A DNA stretch of 33,376 nt from an uncultured Pseudomonadota bacterium (GTDB taxonomy: Bacteria; Pseudomonadota; Alphaproteobacteria; Rs-D84). The notes under the pieces were generated by a model, which worked only from the letters and a program-made list of their open reading frames with translations, did no database searches and had not been told where the DNA came from. Shown here piece after piece: positions 8,017 to 13,717 of the stretch (the stretch's first letter is position 1; every line of letters starts with the position of its first letter). The stretch is taken from NCBI GenBank assembly GCA_902787305.1, contig CADAFS010000011.1:1-33376 (forward strand), given 5' to 3'. The position numbers and the translations under genes were made by a program.

Positions 8017-8796
8017 TTATCTATACCTTTTTGTAAGTTTTGGTTCCCTGCCCTCTCTTTTTGCTTTTTTAAAGTCCGCCGAATTCAAATCTTGCTCTAC
8101 AACCGGCAAATTAAATTCCGCATCCAATTCGCGCAATTGTCCAACCATAATATCTTCCAATTCTTTGCGCCGCGATTCAAAATCTGAATCAGAAATTTTT
8201 GAATCGATATACATCGGTTCCCCAACAATACACTTTACACGGGTAAAAGGATACACCAATAAATACCTATCCCACCGGCGTTGAATCCAAACATGCCGCG
8301 CCGAAAAGCAAACCGGAATAATCGGCGCCCCGGTCATTTTTGCGAAATAAAGTGCACCTTCTTGGACACGCAACGACGGCCCACCCGGCCCATCAGGGGA
8401 AATACAAAGTGAATGGTCGCCGCGTCGCAACACCCGTACCCCATCGCGCAACACCGACAAACCACCGTTATGCGAACTGCCATAAATCGCACGCAAACCA
8501 AATAAATGTTGCAATTTTGCCATCATACGGCCATCTTTGTGTTTGCTTGCCACCGCATAGGACTTCATACCACCCAAACACACAATCGGCGACAACATAA
8601 AACTGCGCCCGTGCCAGAACACAAAAATCGCGGGCCGATGCCGAAATTTCTTAAAAGTTTCGTAATTTACAATTTTTTTGCGGCATGTAAAATACACAAA
8701 CCAAATTATCACCGCCATAATTCCGGCGATAATCCATTGAAAAATCGACAGCCCCAAAATCGGTTCCCAAAATTTTTTCCAAATCTTTCTGAACAT
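8017..8796 (-). CDS. DUF374 lysophospholipid acyltransferase-like protein (lipid A late acyltransferase candidate)
   Basis: The 259-residue product has an N-terminal membrane helix (about 19-36) and a DUF374/LPLAT acyltransferase domain. It shows FWHGRSFMLSP (about 59-69, carrying the HxxxxM-type active-site variant of DUF374), the SSHNGGLSVLRDG block and the substrate motif SPDGPGGPSLRVQEG. In alphaproteobacteria DUF374 genes commonly sit with lpxK or waaA, and in Helicobacter the DUF374 protein LpxJ transfers the late secondary acyl chain to lipid A. That role is inferred here. The gene heads the DUF374-lpxK-lpxC-lipoprotein unit. No Shine-Dalgarno sequence precedes the ATG, and a promoter ends 9 bases upstream, so the mRNA may be leaderless or nearly so. 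Confidence 0.85.
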   Translation of the reverse strand: MFRKIWKKFWEPILGLSIFQWIIAGIMAVIIWFVYFTCRKKIVNYETFKKFRHRPAIFVFWHGRSFMLSPIVCLGGMKSYAVASKHKDGRMMAKLQHLFGLRAIYGSSHNGGLSVLRDGVRVLRRGDHSLCISPDGPGGPSLRVQEGALYFAKMTGAPIIPVCFSARHVWIQRRWDRYLLVYPFTRVKCIVGEPMYIDSKISDSDFESRRKELEDIMVGQLRELDAEFNLPVVEQDLNSADFKKAKREGREPKLTKRYR

Positions 8797-8805
8797 AACA
8801 CCGCA

Positions 8806-8834
8806 ATTTTACCAACAAAAAAATCATATTTCAA
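8806..8834 (-). promoter_or_regulatory. Promoter of the lipid A operon, giving an almost leaderless mRNA
   Basis: On the minus strand TTGAAA (8829-8834) and TAAAAT (8806-8811) are separated by 17 bp. Only 9 bases lie between the -10 box and the ATG, so transcription should start within about 3 bases of the start codon. Confidence 0.55.
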
Positions 8835-8934
8835 GCATACATTAGGCACCGATTCCCAAACCCACCACCATATAACCAAAAAGTGGCACATTATGATTTC
8901 TAACATACAAAAATAAAAAAATAAATGTTTTTGT

Positions 8935-8962
8935 TTGACAAATAAAAAAGAACATTTATAAT
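8935..8962 (+). promoter_or_regulatory. Promoter of the initiator tRNA gene
   Basis: A consensus TTGACA (8935-8940) and TATAAT (8957-8962) are separated by 16 bp, ending 13 bases before the tRNA. Confidence 0.75.
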
Positions 8963-8975
8963 AATTCCCGTTTAT

Positions 8976-9052
<77 letters not shown>

Positions 9053-9062
9053 GTTTAAACAG

Positions 9063-9089
9063 AAAATACACCACAATGGTGTATTTTTT
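9063..9089 (+). terminator. Terminator after tRNA-fMet
   Basis: A perfect hairpin AAAATACACCA-CAA-TGGTGTATTTT followed by a T run. Confidence 0.8.
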
Positions 9090-9108
9090 GTTTAACGTGT
9101 GTTGTGTC

Positions 9109-9223
9109 GGATTTGAACCACCGAAAAAGCGTGGTTCAACCGCAGGCGAAAGGTGAACGAAAGTGCACCGGTGAGCGTAGCGAATGAGCCAAGGTGACGA
9201 AGTAAATCCATCCCCCGCAACCA
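9109..9223. repeat. tRNA-derived fragments downstream of tRNA-fMet
   Basis: A 16-bp inverted copy of the tRNA T arm (9109-9124 versus 9023-9038) lies here. It forms a hairpin with a further GTGGTTCAA segment (9113-9139). A 20-bp exact direct copy of the tRNA 3' end, including CCA, sits at 9204-9223 (versus 9033-9052). The rest is GC-rich intergenic sequence with AGCG/GCGA-rich short repeats and no gene. The direct repeat looks like an att-site scar or a remnant of a second tRNA. Confidence 0.65.
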
Positions 9224-9233
9224 CGAATTTTCT

Positions 9234-9259
9234 AAAAATACCGCGTTTGCGGTATTTTT
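9234..9259 (+). terminator. Terminator-like hairpin after the tRNA 3'-end copy
   Basis: AAAAATACCGC-GTTT-GCGGTATTTTT, extended outside by GAATTTTCTA/TAGAAAATTC. It sits directly after the second copy of the tRNA 3' end, the same arrangement as at the real tRNA. Confidence 0.65.
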
Positions 9260-9313
9260 GTTTAGAAAATTCAGTGCCGCGCCATAGTCCAAAGGACGAA
9301 GGCAGGCTGTGTC

Positions 9314-9343
9314 AAAAACTTGCCCACCGGGGCAAGTTTTTAT
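9314..9343 (+). terminator. Third terminator-like hairpin
   Basis: AAAAACTTGCCC paired with GGGCAAGTTTTT through a short loop, followed by a T-rich tract. Confidence 0.65.
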
Positions 9344-9363
9344 TTGTTTTCTAATACCAGCAA

Positions 9364-9418
9364 AAAGTTCAAAAGTTGTTTTTTTAAAACTGCTATTTTT
9401 ATACTACTTTTGAACTTT
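9364..9418 (-). terminator. Long inverted repeat ending the accessory cluster
   Basis: Perfect 13-bp arms AAAGTTCAAAAGT (9364-9376) and ACTTTTGAACTTT (9406-9418), 29 bp apart, lie just after the stop codon of the leftward accessory genes. It may act as a terminator or be an end of the accessory segment. Confidence 0.5.
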
Positions 9419-9426
9419 ATATTAAA

Positions 9427-9618
9427 TTAATCTTTCCATATAAGTGTTGATATATAACCTAAACCAACCAATCCGCCAATTATAAAAACAACTTCCCCTA
9501 TCCATTGAAAAGTATTAGTTTTATCAAAAGATTCACCTGTGCCACCAAAAAAATTATATAAAACACACAATAAAAATATTCCACTAACCCAATAAATAAA
9601 TTTCCATAATTTTGTCAT
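9427..9618 (-). CDS. Small two-helix membrane protein, unknown function
   Basis: The product is 63 residues from the ATG at 9616-9618, which has a GGAG ribosome site 8 bases upstream; a GTG nine bases earlier lacks this. Two hydrophobic helices (about residues 6-24 and 40-58) are separated by a polar loop with a GGTGESFDKT stretch. I do not recognise it. It is the last gene of an AT-rich leftward cluster with two lipoproteins, 24 bases after the lipoprotein stop codon. Confidence 0.6.
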   Translation of the reverse strand: MTKLWKFIYWVSGIFLLCVLYNFFGGTGESFDKTNTFQWIGEVVFIIGGLVGLGYISTLIWKD

Positions 9619-9642
9619 TATTAGCACTCCACATTAGAATTT

Positions 9643-10017
9643 TTAAACCGATGTTTTTTGTTTATCTTTTACACATTTTAAACTGTACTGTCCTTGAATA
9701 TTCACTCTAAAGCTATCTTTTTGTTTTGTACACTCATCCAAAGATTCAAAACAATGAGCTAATGTCTTAGAACCTGGACCTTTTGCTATTTTATCTCTAT
9801 AATTTACAGCATATTCTGTAAGACCAGCAGGATTTTGTATTACTTTTTCCCAGTAATTAGCTGCGGCTTGTTCACCAGTCATTATCAAATAAAGACAGTG
9901 TGGTTCTTCAACTATTATCTCTGTTTCTTTTATCGGTGTATGCTCTACAACAGGTTTGTTAATTGTACACCCAAGCAATAAAAACATAATAGAAACGATA
10001 TTAAATAAAAATTTCAT
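9643..10017 (-). CDS. Small lipoprotein, unknown function
   Basis: The 124-residue product has a type II signal peptide with lipobox LLGC (Cys 17 lipidated). A short linker follows, then a domain with four further Cys residues (in EPHCLYL, AHCFESLDEC and LKCVKD), suggesting two disulfides in the periplasm. The middle reads as an amphipathic helix around EQAAANYWEKVIQNP. I cannot name a family. It starts 2 bases after the upstream small lipoprotein gene and is clearly part of the same transcript. Its AT content is visibly higher than in the flanking housekeeping genes. Confidence 0.7.
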   Translation of the reverse strand: MKFLFNIVSIMFLLLGCTINKPVVEHTPIKETEIIVEEPHCLYLIMTGEQAAANYWEKVIQNPAGLTEYAVNYRDKIAKGPGSKTLAHCFESLDECTKQKDSFRVNIQGQYSLKCVKDKQKTSV

Positions 10018-10019
10018 AT

Positions 10020-10214
10020 TTAATCTCTTAGCTTCACATTTGTTGTTCTACAATTTTCATTAGATACAACACCAAGGAAACCATCAAACTTAACATCACA
10101 TTTTTCTATAATAAGACCATTGTTACCATCAGATGAAATACTGGTTACAAAAGGTCCCGCTGAACTACACCCAACTAATAAAACAAAAACTGACAATGAT
10201 ATTATTTTTTTCAT
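10020..10214 (-). CDS. Very small lipoprotein, unknown function
   Basis: Starting at the ATG 10212-10214, after an AGAGG ribosome site, the product is 64 residues: MKKIISLSVFVLLVGCSS with lipobox LVGC. The mature domain contains GPFVTSISSDG and two Cys (EKCDVKF and ENCRTT). An upstream in-frame ATG would prepend 21 residues and hide the signal peptide, so I reject it. The next lipoprotein begins 2 bases after its stop codon. No family is recognised; the compact Cys-pair domain is typical of small envelope lipoproteins on mobile or accessory DNA. Confidence 0.65.
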   Translation of the reverse strand: MKKIISLSVFVLLVGCSSAGPFVTSISSDGNNGLIIEKCDVKFDGFLGVVSNENCRTTNVKLRD

Positions 10215-10276
10215 ATAAAACCTCTTTAAGTTTACTACAACCAGGATTTTATTCCATCTGTTTATTTTTTTCAACA

Positions 10277-11101
10277 CTATTTGTCTATCTTTTTTAATAA
10301 TTTAGCATTTCGGCCGGTTATTATTTTTTTGCCAGTTTCTTTTTCTAATTGCAATTTTGCCGCACGCGCAACGCCACCACCACGGGATGCAACACGCATA
10401 TTCTCACGAAAACCCTTTGGATTTTCTTTTTTTGATATTTCAGTAGTGGACAATTCGGCCAACATATTCAAAACCAATTCCGCATTCGTCATATTATCGC
10501 GCAAAGATTCTTTTTTTAACCCCTTTATTTTTTTATAATCACGCGTATTCATCCCCGACCACGCACGCGTTATTTCATCAGTAAGTAATGCGTATTCTAA
10601 CCCCTGTTTAACGCCACCGCGGTCCCATTCATTGGTTAAATCCTTGCGAATTTCAATAGATTTTAATCTTTGGGCAATCCATTCGTTGGAATATCCCATA
10701 CGTTGATAATACCGCAACGCACGTTGTATCGCAATTTCCGGGTCGGCGATTTCATCAATTCTTTCAGACCCAACTTTTGCCAACCATATTTTAAAAGGTT
10801 CGGCTTTCTTTGATGGCACTGATTGAATCAGGCGCAAAATTTGTTCGGTATCCGCAACATCGGTATTATAAAATTTACCATCAGACGATTGCATTTTCAG
10901 TTGGTTACAATTTGTAACCGACTGATTACCTTCTGACTTTAACCTTGTTTTTAATACTTTCCAATAATTGCGCGCGTGTTGATAATCACTCCCTGTCAAC
11001 GCCGCGACAACATCAACCACAGAAAAATACCATTTTTCTTGGGATTCATCCCAATGGGTTCTAATTTTTTTATCTTCAAATAATTTTAATGCCGTTTCCA
11101 T
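10277..11101 (-). CDS. Bro-N domain protein (phage antirepressor/DinD-like)
   Basis: The 274-residue product begins at the ATG 11099-11101, which has a GGGGG ribosome site 7 bases upstream. The N-terminal ~110 residues match the Bro-N fold: ALKLFEDKKIRTHWDE, then WYFSVVDVVAALTGSDYQHA and a YWKVLKTRL segment. A helical middle part includes RALRYYQRMGYSNEWIAQRL and DRGGVKQGLEYALLTDEITR. It ends in a basic tail (RGGGVARAAKLQLEKETGKK). Bro-N proteins are common in prophages and as stand-alone, possibly DNA-binding or stress-linked genes. It heads the accessory cluster, and its start lies 13 bases downstream of the ychF stop codon, on the same strand. Confidence 0.8.
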   Translation of the reverse strand: METALKLFEDKKIRTHWDESQEKWYFSVVDVVAALTGSDYQHARNYWKVLKTRLKSEGNQSVTNCNQLKMQSSDGKFYNTDVADTEQILRLIQSVPSKKAEPFKIWLAKVGSERIDEIADPEIAIQRALRYYQRMGYSNEWIAQRLKSIEIRKDLTNEWDRGGVKQGLEYALLTDEITRAWSGMNTRDYKKIKGLKKESLRDNMTNAELVLNMLAELSTTEISKKENPKGFRENMRVASRGGGVARAAKLQLEKETGKKIITGRNAKLLKKIDK

Positions 11102-11114
11102 AAAATTACCCCCA

Positions 11115-12194
11115 CTAATTATTAAACAAGAAATGGCAAATGTCGCCTTCTTGCATAACATAGTCACGACCAACAAGGCGCATTTTGCCCGCCTCTTTCA
11201 CCGCGACTTCGCCACCAAGTGCGATATAATCCGCCGGCGAAATTATTTCCGCCCGTATAAAACCACGTTCAAAATCAGTATGAATTTTACCGGCGGCCTG
11301 GGGCGCGGTCATGCCACGGGTTATTGTCCACGCATGCGCTTCCTTGGGTCCAACCGTATAGAAAGTTTGTAGTCCGAGCGTTTCATATCCGGTTTTTATC
11401 ACCTGCTCTAGCCCCGATTGTTTTAAACCCAAATCATCTAAAAACATCTTTCTTTCGTCCGGGTCAACAATTTGTGCGATTTCCATTTCTATCTTGCCGG
11501 ATATAACCAGTACAGGATTTTTCGCACCAAACTTTTGTTTAACCGCATCCGAAAACTTATTTCCGTTTGCGGCGACGGCCTCTTCAACATTACACACATA
11601 AATCACGGGTTTTGATGTTAGTAAATTAAATGGCTTGGCATCAATATCCACATCCCGCGCTGGCACAGATTTTTCCAGGTTTTCCTTTATTATATTTGCA
11701 TCCGCCAATAACTTTATCGCGACTTTATCAAGCCCATGCGCCTTTTTTTCAAGATTTTTTATCTGTTTATTCAAACTTTCCAAATCCGCCAGCATAAGTT
11801 CTGTTTCAATCGTATCAATATCGGCAATCGGGTCAATTCGCCCATCTACATGCACAATATCATCGTTTTCAAAGCAACGCACAACATGAATAATCGCGTC
11901 TGTTTCCAATATATTACCAAGAAACTTGTTCCCCAGCCCTTCGCCGGTTGACGCCCCCCGCACCAACCCCGCAATATCAACAATTTCAAGTTGCGTCGGT
12001 ATAATCTTTGCCGAATTATCCACCGCCGCCAATTTATGCAGTGTTTCATCCGGCACAACAACGCGGCCGGTATTCGGTTCTATGGTGCAAAAAGGATAAT
12101 TTTGCGCGTCCGCCGCGGCACTTTGTGTCAATGCATTAAACAATGTAGATTTTCCAACATTTGGCAATCCAACAATTCCACAATTGAAACCCAT
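11115..12194 (-). CDS. ychF: Redox-regulated ATPase YchF (Obg-family)
   Basis: YchF (OLA1 type) is a ribosome-associated P-loop NTPase with ATP preference. From the ATG at 12192-12194 (AAGGA ribosome site 7 bases upstream) the product is 359 residues, the family's normal length. Visible are P-loop GLPNVGKST (residues 8-16), switch region YPFCTIEPN, G3 DIAGLVRGAS, and the coiled-coil insertion (KKAHGLDKVAIKLL region). The C-terminal TGS domain shows TFYTVGPKEAHAWTI, the DFERGFIRAE block and the GRDYVMQEGD ending. A longer in-frame start 17 codons upstream would run through the divergent promoter and is rejected. Confidence 0.95.
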   Translation of the reverse strand: MGFNCGIVGLPNVGKSTLFNALTQSAAADAQNYPFCTIEPNTGRVVVPDETLHKLAAVDNSAKIIPTQLEIVDIAGLVRGASTGEGLGNKFLGNILETDAIIHVVRCFENDDIVHVDGRIDPIADIDTIETELMLADLESLNKQIKNLEKKAHGLDKVAIKLLADANIIKENLEKSVPARDVDIDAKPFNLLTSKPVIYVCNVEEAVAANGNKFSDAVKQKFGAKNPVLVISGKIEMEIAQIVDPDERKMFLDDLGLKQSGLEQVIKTGYETLGLQTFYTVGPKEAHAWTITRGMTAPQAAGKIHTDFERGFIRAEIISPADYIALGGEVAVKEAGKMRLVGRDYVMQEGDICHFLFNN

Positions 12195-12212
12195 AACAAA
12201 ATCCTTTATAAT
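12184..12212 (+). promoter_or_regulatory. Consensus promoter of the SufD-like gene, predicting a leaderless mRNA
   Basis: TTGAAA (12184-12189) and TATAAT (12207-12212) are separated by 17 bp. The -10 box ends 7 bases before the ATG at 12220, so transcription should start at or next to the A of ATG. The -35 box lies inside the first codons of ychF on the other strand. Confidence 0.65.
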
Positions 12213-12219
12213 ATATAAT

Positions 12220-12906
12220 ATGTCATACATGTGGAACAAATTCAATATAAAAACCTTTCCGTCCGAAACACTCGTTTATGTTGACGGTGTTTTTCAGTCC
12301 GATATTTCAACACTTCCCGAAACTGAAAATTTTTCAACAAAATACGATTTACCCATACATATTATATATATAGGAAAAATAGACCGCGAAATTACATTAA
12401 ATATAAATATAACCGCCGAAAACCAACCCATATTTTTGACCATTGATTTAGAAAACAATTTCCCGGGTTTTTTGAACATTTTTATCAAAAATGCCGGGAA
12501 AAATTCTGAATTACGCGGCCATATAATGGTAAAAAATCATTCTGATTTTGGCGGGAAAATTATCGCCGAACATACCGCACCCGATACCGGAATTTTAATT
12601 CAAACAAAAATAATCGGTTATAAAAACAGTTATTCAACCGTTTCCGCCACGGCGATTATAAATTCAAATTGTCCGAATACAAAATCTGATATTCGCCTTG
12701 CGGGTCACACAACGGATAAAAGTGCAAAAATTCGCTTTACCCCGAAACAGCGTATAAAATCTGTTCCAAATTTTGCCGAACACAGTGCACACATGATGCA
12801 TATAACCGGGCCCCAGGAAAATTACCTGCGCACCGCCGGCCTATCGGGCGCAGAGGTCAAAGACGCAATGATAGAGGCGTTTACCAAGGATTTTGACCTA
12901 TTTTAA
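12220..12906 (+). CDS. Short SufB/SufD-like protein
   Basis: The 228-residue product ends with the C-terminal signature of SufB/SufD Fe-S assembly scaffolds. IKSVPNFAEHSAHMMHITGP corresponds to the family's SHG segment, and a YLRTAGLSGAEVKDAMIEAF segment resembles YLRSRGL...EA. Upstream is a Thr/Ile/Asn-rich beta-helix-like core (about 50-190). Typical SufD is about 400 residues, so only the C-terminal half of the beta-helix appears to be kept. No other suf gene is in the window. It may pair with SufB-SufC encoded elsewhere, or be a diverged relative. No Shine-Dalgarno sequence precedes the ATG, and the promoter position suggests a leaderless transcript. An alternative ATG at 12229 is possible. 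Confidence 0.7.
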   Translation: MSYMWNKFNIKTFPSETLVYVDGVFQSDISTLPETENFSTKYDLPIHIIYIGKIDREITLNINITAENQPIFLTIDLENNFPGFLNIFIKNAGKNSELRGHIMVKNHSDFGGKIIAEHTAPDTGILIQTKIIGYKNSYSTVSATAIINSNCPNTKSDIRLAGHTTDKSAKIRFTPKQRIKSVPNFAEHSAHMMHITGPQENYLRTAGLSGAEVKDAMIEAFTKDFDLF

Positions 12907-12918
12907 TCAAAATAAAAT

Positions 12919-12946
12919 CGGCATTTCTGAAACCACAGAAACGCCG
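12919..12946 (-). terminator. Terminator between convergent sufD-like gene and rpmJ
   Basis: A hairpin with arms CGGCATTTCTG and CAGAAACGCCG (one internal mismatch) is followed on the minus strand by a T-rich tract, so it mainly serves rpmJ. Confidence 0.6.
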
Positions 12947-12968
12947 AAAAATAGCATAAAACAATGGA

Positions 12969-13103
12969 TTATTTACGTTTGAAACCCTGCTTTGCCTTGA
13001 ACTTTGGGTTATCAGGATCCATCAAAATAACCTGTTTACCACGACGAACCTGTTTAATGTTCCCGCGTTTTTTCCATGCTTTCAAAGAACTCAAAAATTT
13101 CAT
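12969..13103 (-). CDS. rpmJ: Ribosomal protein bL36
   Basis: The 44-residue basic protein from the ATG at 13101-13103 (AAGGA ribosome site) matches the alphaproteobacterial form of bL36: MKFLSSLKAWKKR, then a QVRRGKQV segment and NPKFKAKQG. It lacks the four zinc ligands of the classic form, which is normal for this subtype. Its last three residues (KRK after FKAKQGF) extend slightly beyond the usual 41 residues. A longer reading frame starting upstream would run through the promoter and is rejected. It is a single-gene unit with a good promoter and terminator. Confidence 0.92.
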   Translation of the reverse strand: MKFLSSLKAWKKRGNIKQVRRGKQVILMDPDNPKFKAKQGFKRK

Positions 13104-13125
13104 ATCTAATCCTTTTTTCCAAGGC

Positions 13126-13153
13126 ATTATAAACACTTTTTTACAAAAATCAA
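13126..13153 (-). promoter_or_regulatory. Promoter of rpmJ
   Basis: On the minus strand TTGATT (13148-13153) and TATAAT (13126-13131) are separated by 16 bp, just upstream of the ribosome binding site. Confidence 0.6.
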
Positions 13154-13382
13154 ATAATATATTATATTTTGTTGTTGTTATTGGGGCTGTTGAAAATGTG
13201 GAAAAATCGTTTTTAACAAAGTTTTCAACAATTTTTTGGCGGTTTTTTGGGAATTTTGGCAAAAATGTGGAAAAATACCCCCTGTGGAAAACGTGTTAAA
13301 AAAGTCATAAGTTTTCAACATTTTCAACAATCAAAGATTTTTATTTTTTATGCTTGTTGAAAAATGTGGAAATTGTTATAAT
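13141..13382. other. Cluster of DnaA-box-like sites; candidate replication origin
   Basis: Nine 9-mers of only three types occur in 186 bp. TGTGGAAAA occurs at 13197, 13266 and 13283. TGTGGAAAT occurs at 13365. TGTTGAAAA or its complement TTTTCAACA occurs at 13188, 13222, 13312, 13321 and 13355. TTTTCCACA fits the DnaA consensus TTWTNCACA; the TTTTCAACA type deviates at one position. Two pairs are directly adjacent (13188/13197 and 13312/13321). A very AT-rich stretch (13141-13180) borders the array and could be the unwinding element. The region lies between divergent rpmJ and virB3 and holds no gene. Confidence 0.55.
13354..13382 (+). promoter_or_regulatory. Promoter of virB3-virB4
   Basis: TTGTTG (13354-13359) and TATAAT (13377-13382) are separated by 17 bp. 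Two of the DnaA-like 9-mers (13355 and 13365) overlap this promoter, so DnaA or another factor could repress it. Confidence 0.5.
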
Positions 13383-13414
13383 AAAGATATCCGTGGGGGG
13401 AAAATCGACACAAA

Positions 13415-13717
13415 ATGAAACAACAAGTTCTAAAAGCTTTGGCGAATCCGTCACATCTGTTTTATGTGCCATATACTTTGGCGGTGTTGAATTTTATGGT
13501 TCAGTTTATGATTTTTATCACATTATATATTGTGGGTATGTTTTTCCTTGGCGATAAATTAAATGATTATCTAAATCCTTTGTATTTTATATTATCGGTC
13601 TGTCTGGTTCATATTATTTTGGCGCGCTATTCACGGCGTGACCCCCAACTGGGCCAGATTTTGATTGCAAAAATAAAGATGATAAGAAATAAAATTCCAC
13701 GGAGAATCGCCGCATGA
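13415..13717 (+). CDS. virB3: Type IV secretion protein VirB3-like
   Basis: The 100-residue product has the VirB3/TrbD layout: a short amphipathic N-terminus with ALANPSHLFYVPYTL, a first hydrophobic helix (about 22-45, AVLNFMVQFMIFITLYIVGM), a second (about 55-70), and a basic C-terminus (YSRRDPQLGQIL). VirB3 is an inner-membrane component that acts with VirB4 in type IV secretion channels. The gene overlaps virB4 by 4 bases (ATGA), a common pairing. The only other transport gene nearby is virB4; the remaining vir genes would have to lie elsewhere, as in Rickettsiales-like genomes. Confidence 0.8.
   Translation: MKQQVLKALANPSHLFYVPYTLAVLNFMVQFMIFITLYIVGMFFLGDKLNDYLNPLYFILSVCLVHIILARYSRRDPQLGQILIAKIKMIRNKIPRRIAA

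Noticed and set aside
9204..9223. Second tRNA gene
   Set aside because: Only the 3' 20 bases match; no D arm, anticodon arm or 5' acceptor strand is found upstream.
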